A stretch of 64,000 nucleotides of DNA from contig MU405281.1 of assembly GCA_022836615.1 (NCBI GenBank), positions 1-64,000 on the forward strand, in the 5' to 3' direction. Shown in pieces: positions 59,988-64,000 of this stretch (positions within the stretch are counted from its first letter, which is position 1; each line of letters begins with the position of its first letter). This stretch comes from Annulohypoxylon bovei var. microspora (Eukaryota > Ascomycota > Sordariomycetes > Xylariales > Hypoxylaceae). The notes under the pieces are model-generated. The model worked only from the letters and a program-made list of their open reading frames with translations. It was not told the DNA's origin and made no database searches. A program made the position numbers and the translations under genes.

Positions 59988-60759
59988 CTTATCGGAGACG
60001 ATGCTATGTCTAATGGGGCTACGAGGATGATAGGCAGGTTATGAATGAATGAACGTTGATCAGTTACGCAGTTGCTGAGGAATAAAGGGACACGGCAGAG
60101 AAAATGTCTTGAGGATATGAGGATCCTATGGCATGGATGAGAGAAATCCTGATTAGATATCCTTGCGATTTCTTTCCTAGTAAAGGAAGGTGATCATGAT
60201 ACGCACCAAACTAGTTACAGAGATATCCATCCGTTCCTTTACTGATTAAACTTATTCCCTTGTGCCCTATGTTTGCCTGTAGAGCTCCCCTCAAGGAATA
60301 TCCTCATGTAATTTTATAAGGGACCCTCTGCTAAATTTGACCATTGAGGTTAATATCACTATCATATACATAATAAGAAAATAGCAGTATATGTATTTCT
60401 CGTGAATATACGAATCAAGCCTTTATTCCATAGGCCATTCATAGGTATCTACCTAGGTGCCTACCTACTTATTTGTTTTCAAAGAGCTGGTGGTGAAAAA
60501 CGAGAGGATAGGAACTACACATATGTAACTGGAGGATATCATGGCCAATCAACCATCAATAGATAGCAAAATTCCAAAGTAATGGAAATTCGCGGAAGAA
60601 AAATAAATATACGAGTATCAATAAGTTTGTACCAAGCCTTTAAATACACCCGTACCCATCCGTTCTTAGTAGGGGTTAAAAAATAAATAAAAACTCGCTT
60701 CCCAACTCTCTCCCGTTGCTACCGCACCCACCCCATCACAAAGTAGCACCGTAAAAAGA
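59988..60759. other. Convergent 3' region
   Basis: Between the epimerase (+) and SPRY (-) genes; AT-rich with TACCTAGGTGCCTACCTA-type sequence at about 60445. Nothing else recognised. Confidence 0.55.
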
Positions 60760-61995
60760 TCAGCCCTCGTACCCCCTCCACTTCCACAGCGCCGGCACAA
60801 ACACAAACTCAAAAGCCACCTTCTCGAAAAAACCCACCGAGGCACACAAATCATGGTAGCCTTCTAGCCCCGTGACCGGCAGGTCCTGCTCGCGATCCGT
60901 CTCCTCGTGTAGATCCCACCGGCCCTCCTCCGCCCCATTCCTCGTCAGGAAGATCCGGACCCCAATCCCCCCCGTCTCTTGCCGCGCATCGAACTGCACG
61001 CCCACCCCGACAGTCTCCCCTCGCCGGAACGGCGTCGCGAACGCCTTGCCGCCCCACCGGTCGTTGATATACTTGTGCCCGTCGTCCCCGTGCACGCCTA
61101 CGCTCCCGCGGTGCCACCCGGGAAGCCGGAAGGCCGGGTACGGCGGCGCGGAAAAGCCGACGGCGAGACCGACCTCGTCGCCGCGCGACCCGTCTTCCAG
61201 GATCCGCACCTCGTAGTACGCCGTCCTTTTCCGCCCCGTGACCAGCGGGCTGTGCGCCGAGGCTTGGTACAGCGGCGGCCACGTCGCGAGACACGTGTCC
61301 GGGGCCCCGCGCGAGCTCCGGACGTTCCAGGCCCCGGTCCCGGTCTGCGTCAGCGAGCCGCGGCCGCCTGCGGTGAAGAATGGTGGCGCGTAAACGGTCA
61401 CGTTGCCGGTTTGCGCGGCGGCTACTGTGGCGGAGGTGCTAGGGGAAAGGGGCATGGGATTGTAGAGCGGATGCTCCCGGCACCACTGCTCCCCCGCCTC
61501 GCACTCCTGGCCCGACGCGTTGTTCGTGGGCGAGCGGTCGTACCCGCTGAAGAAGTCGGGCGGTGGTGGTAATAGCGCTGTGTCCGGGACCGCGGTCTGC
61601 CAGTCGTGCTGCGGCTTTTCATAGGATGGTGGAGGGCCGGGCGGCGGCGCGTACTCGGTGTCCTGGGGTCCGGAGCTAGAGTTAGGGTCAGGGGTGAAGA
61701 ATGGGTTGTTCTTCGTGTCCGACGAGTGCGGGCCGGCGGGAGACCGGTAGTTATTTTGGTGAGAAGGAGGGGGTCCTGGAGGAGGGGCGTAATTGGTGGA
61801 TTGATACTGAGATTGAGACTGAGACTGATTTTGAGAATGATAAGAGTGGCCCTGGCCGTGAGAGGGAGGCGGACCCGGCGGAGGCGCGTAGTCTTGCGGC
61901 ATGCTAGCTTTTGGATTTCTGATGCTCGACGGTGGTTGGACCTGGGCGGGTTTAGGAGCTGGATCGTCGGTGATATCTTTGTGTCCGAGACACAT
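60760..61995 (-). CDS. Proline-rich SPRY-domain protein, 411 aa
   Basis: Single exon from ATG 61995. The first half is disordered, with three copies of YAPPPGPPPS (about residues 36, 69 and 115) and a Gln/Ser-rich stretch. The C-terminal half is a SPRY/B30.2-type fold: AYYEVRILEDG, EVGLAVGFSAPPYPAFRLPGWH, GSVGVHGDDGHKY, FRRGETVGVGVQF and YHDLCASVGFFE. It resembles the SPRY part of yeast Ssh4/Ear1, adaptors for the Rsp5 ubiquitin ligase, but has no TM segment or clear PPxY motif. It is probably a protein-interaction adaptor; partner unknown. Confidence 0.82.
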   Translation of the reverse strand: MCLGHKDITDDPAPKPAQVQPPSSIRNPKASMPQDYAPPPGPPPSHGQGHSYHSQNQSQSQSQYQSTNYAPPPGPPPSHQNNYRSPAGPHSSDTKNNPFFTPDPNSSSGPQDTEYAPPPGPPPSYEKPQHDWQTAVPDTALLPPPPDFFSGYDRSPTNNASGQECEAGEQWCREHPLYNPMPLSPSTSATVAAAQTGNVTVYAPPFFTAGGRGSLTQTGTGAWNVRSSRGAPDTCLATWPPLYQASAHSPLVTGRKRTAYYEVRILEDGSRGDEVGLAVGFSAPPYPAFRLPGWHRGSVGVHGDDGHKYINDRWGGKAFATPFRRGETVGVGVQFDARQETGGIGVRIFLTRNGAEEGRWDLHEETDREQDLPVTGLEGYHDLCASVGFFEKVAFEFVFVPALWKWRGYEG

Positions 61996-63125
61996 TATAG
62001 TGTCTAAAGACCGTTGATGGTGTAAGACTTAAGCACAGATAGGGTTCTACAATGTCAAATAAATATTTAATAGATATTAGGCAGAGGAGCTAGGCGAGTA
62101 TTAATAGTTGGAAGATTGATAGGTCTTAGTAGGCTATTGCGGTGAAACTCGGCTTCGTACTGTACAATATGAGTGAGACTGAATCACGCTGACTGAGACG
62201 AAGAGGGAATCGAGTAGTACATTGATCCGGTTTGTTGCGCTACGCAGGTCTAATTGAAGTCATTGCTCGTTATTAAGGCTGTGCTACTGACAAATTCCTA
62301 GATAGTTAAAGTGTCAGATAACAAAGAGAGTAAAGTCCACGGTGTTGAGGTTATTTGTCATGAGTTCAATTACTCAGCCTCGATGGATCTACTGTGTAGA
62401 GTGATAACCTTTAACTATGGAAACTCGAAACTCTAGCTAGACCCGCGTGGAGGGACACCCCACTCAAATCATGAACTACTGCAACCCATTTATAGGCCTG
62501 TGGTACATGGATGTGACGTAATTGAAAAGCAGGTACGATTTACAAGTATCTTCAATTATCTTCAACAGATACCTAGGTAGACATTACATAGGTATGTACC
62601 TACCTATCGCAAAAGGGGTACTATTCAGTCTACATACATAGGTACATAGGTAGATACAGCATGTAGAATTACTATTTCACATTTCAACACGTTCAAGATC
62701 AAATCAGAAAATGTTTAGAAAAGAATGTCAATTTACTCACACGACTCACAAAATCCGAGTCGGAGTCTTGAATGCACTAGCTTTGTTACCACAATCCTGA
62801 TCAGAGCGGCCAAGTTGGCTGGCTCAGCTGGTCCCCCTTACATCCCCAAATGCTCACCCCAAAATCCAAATCAATCAACCGTAAAAAGTCGACTCGAAGA
62901 ACCAAGTGACCTTCGTTAAAGAATCATAAAATCATGTGCCTTCCTAGCAACGCGAGATTCCATATGCCGTTACCCCATGTGCTTGCAAAATCTTCCCAGA
63001 TAACTACGCTAAATACCAAAGTGACGATAAGCGGTAATCATATCTCATGATCATCGAATATCACGATATCTCGTTGCTAAATAAGAGGATCGATCTGCTG
63101 CGACGAGACTATGAACACTTCTCAA
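61996..63125. other. Intergenic, about 1.1 kb
   Basis: Promoter of the SPRY gene and the 3' side of the exchanger gene. Palindromic GTAGGTACC-type tracts at 62570-62660. No gene seen. Confidence 0.6.
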
Positions 63126-64000
63126 TCACCCAAAAGTGCTAGCGGCTTCACCCTCGGGATAGAAGAACGCGACAACGGCAATGATAACATACGTGGCGCA
63201 GAGTAGCGCACCCTCTAGATAATTGCTTCGGCCATCTAGGATTAGGAAGTTGATGATGAAGGCCGATACGAATAAGCATACCGTCTCGAAGAGGGTGAAG
63301 TATAATGTCATAGGCTGTCCAATGATCCAGCCAATGATGACCACGAGCGGCGTCAGGAATAGCGCGATCTGGATCGAGGAACCGATGGCTACGCCGATTG
63401 CTAGATCCATCTTGTTCTTCATCGCAACCGAAACAGCTGTTACGTGCTCCGCTGCGTTACCGACGATAGGAAGGATGATCAAGCCGATGAATGTTTCTTT
63501 AATGGCACTGTTCGATACCACGTCGTCGATAGCATCGACCATGAATTCAGCACACAAGGCAACAAGGGCCGTGGAGATCAGTAACATGATGATAGCTGCG
63601 CCGCGTGATAGATCGTCTTCGTGCTCCTTGCCTTCTTCGCCCATACCCCCAGTCAAAATTGATACCGGAACTTGCGAAGGCATCATGGCTCCTGGTGGCC
63701 GATACTGGTATTGGTTAAGCCTCTCCGGAAGAGAATTCGTCCTGCGAATTCCGTATCTAACGCGTGGTACAGGGCCCGAAGGAACAGAAGGTGTTGCTCC
63801 CATATCCGAGCCTTGCGTGAAAACAGGTGGTGCCAGGCTCTTAGCCACAGGTCGAAGGGACAGGACGCGGAGGTTATTGAAAGGACGTTTAGCTCCTGAA
63901 GGTGTAACCTCGAACGTACCCTCGACATTAGCAACCGCATCTGCGAAATCTACGCGGCGAGGCTCTCCGGTACTTGCGACGGGATTGGGTGCGGTATCCG
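63126..64000 (-). CDS. Vacuolar Ca2+/H+ exchanger (CAX family), C-terminal part
   Basis: The frame is open from the right edge of the window to TGA at 63126-63128, at least 290 codons, so the start and N-terminal half lie beyond 64000. After a long hydrophilic loop come the second-half signatures: FIGLIILPIVGNAAEHV, KNKMDLAIGVAIGSSIQIALF, MTLYFTLFETVCLF and LDGRSNYLEGALL. GNAAEHV holds the conserved Glu and His of the c-2 transport repeat. It should move Ca2+ into the vacuole in exchange for protons. Further introns upstream are possible. Confidence 0.92.
   Translation of the reverse strand, partial: DTAPNPVASTGEPRRVDFADAVANVEGTFEVTPSGAKRPFNNLRVLSLRPVAKSLAPPVFTQGSDMGATPSVPSGPVPRVRYGIRRTNSLPERLNQYQYRPPGAMMPSQVPVSILTGGMGEEGKEHEDDLSRGAAIIMLLISTALVALCAEFMVDAIDDVVSNSAIKETFIGLIILPIVGNAAEHVTAVSVAMKNKMDLAIGVAIGSSIQIALFLTPLVVIIGWIIGQPMTLYFTLFETVCLFVSAFIINFLILDGRSNYLEGALLCATYVIIAVVAFFYPEGEAASTFG

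Noticed and set aside
60851..61572. Arg/Pro-rich open frames on both strands within the SPRY gene
   Set aside because: They are by-products of the GC-rich SPRY coding sequence in other frames and have no motif.

Overview
The window reads as a chromosome segment of a filamentous ascomycete, most likely a Sordariomycete and possibly Xylariales. The evidence is short GT-AG introns of about 54-116 nt, an AT-rich island with RIP-type C-to-T and G-to-A change, a Zn2Cys6 regulator, and single-copy fungal genes (Med8, RIC-8, Rif1, MPDU1-type PQ-loop protein, HMG-CoA reductase). All exon models below were read by eye from splice sites and frame continuity; none was tested by alignment.

Left arm, 1-10.3 kb: repeat-rich and gene-poor. 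It holds units built on degenerate CCACCCGT arrays (some with a tRNA-like B-box), a solo LTR nested in one array, an AT-rich RIP island with a RIP-mutated pogo-type MITE, a 0.6 kb inverted-repeat element, and three interrupted genes. Two of these are PD-(D/E)XK nuclease-like paralogues (5.5-6.8 and 7.25-8.7 kb) lying between oppositely oriented array units. An intact third paralogue lies at 49.3-50.7 kb, between a diverged array unit and the unmutated sister copy of the pogo-type MITE. The association of this nuclease-like family with these repeats is the most unusual thing in the window.

Middle, 10.4-48 kb: ordinary accessory and housekeeping genes with long intergenic spaces. In order: NAD(P)-dependent epimerase-like protein (-), Zn2Cys6 transcription factor (-), a frameshifted MDR oxidoreductase (+), an intact MDR oxidoreductase (+), HMG-CoA reductase (-), nicotinamidase (-), Baeyer-Villiger-type flavin monooxygenase (-), a small two-TM protein (-), a 2EXR/F-box-like protein (-), Mediator subunit 8 (-), choline sulfatase (-), MPDU1/PQ-loop protein (-), a small chromodomain protein (-) and the Galpha chaperone/GEF RIC-8 (-). 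Short inverted-repeat elements lie at 25.2-26.0 and 27.85-28.83 kb. From about 15.8 kb rightwards the intergenic DNA is peppered with palindromic GTAGGTACCTAC-like tracts that are nearly absent from the left arm.

Right, 51-64 kb: Rif1 (+) with SILK and KVGF phosphatase-docking motifs, glucose-6-phosphate 1-epimerase (+), a proline-rich SPRY protein (-), and the C-terminal part of a vacuolar Ca2+/H+ exchanger (-) cut by the window edge.

No canonical tRNA, rRNA, CRISPR array or bacterial-type signal was found.
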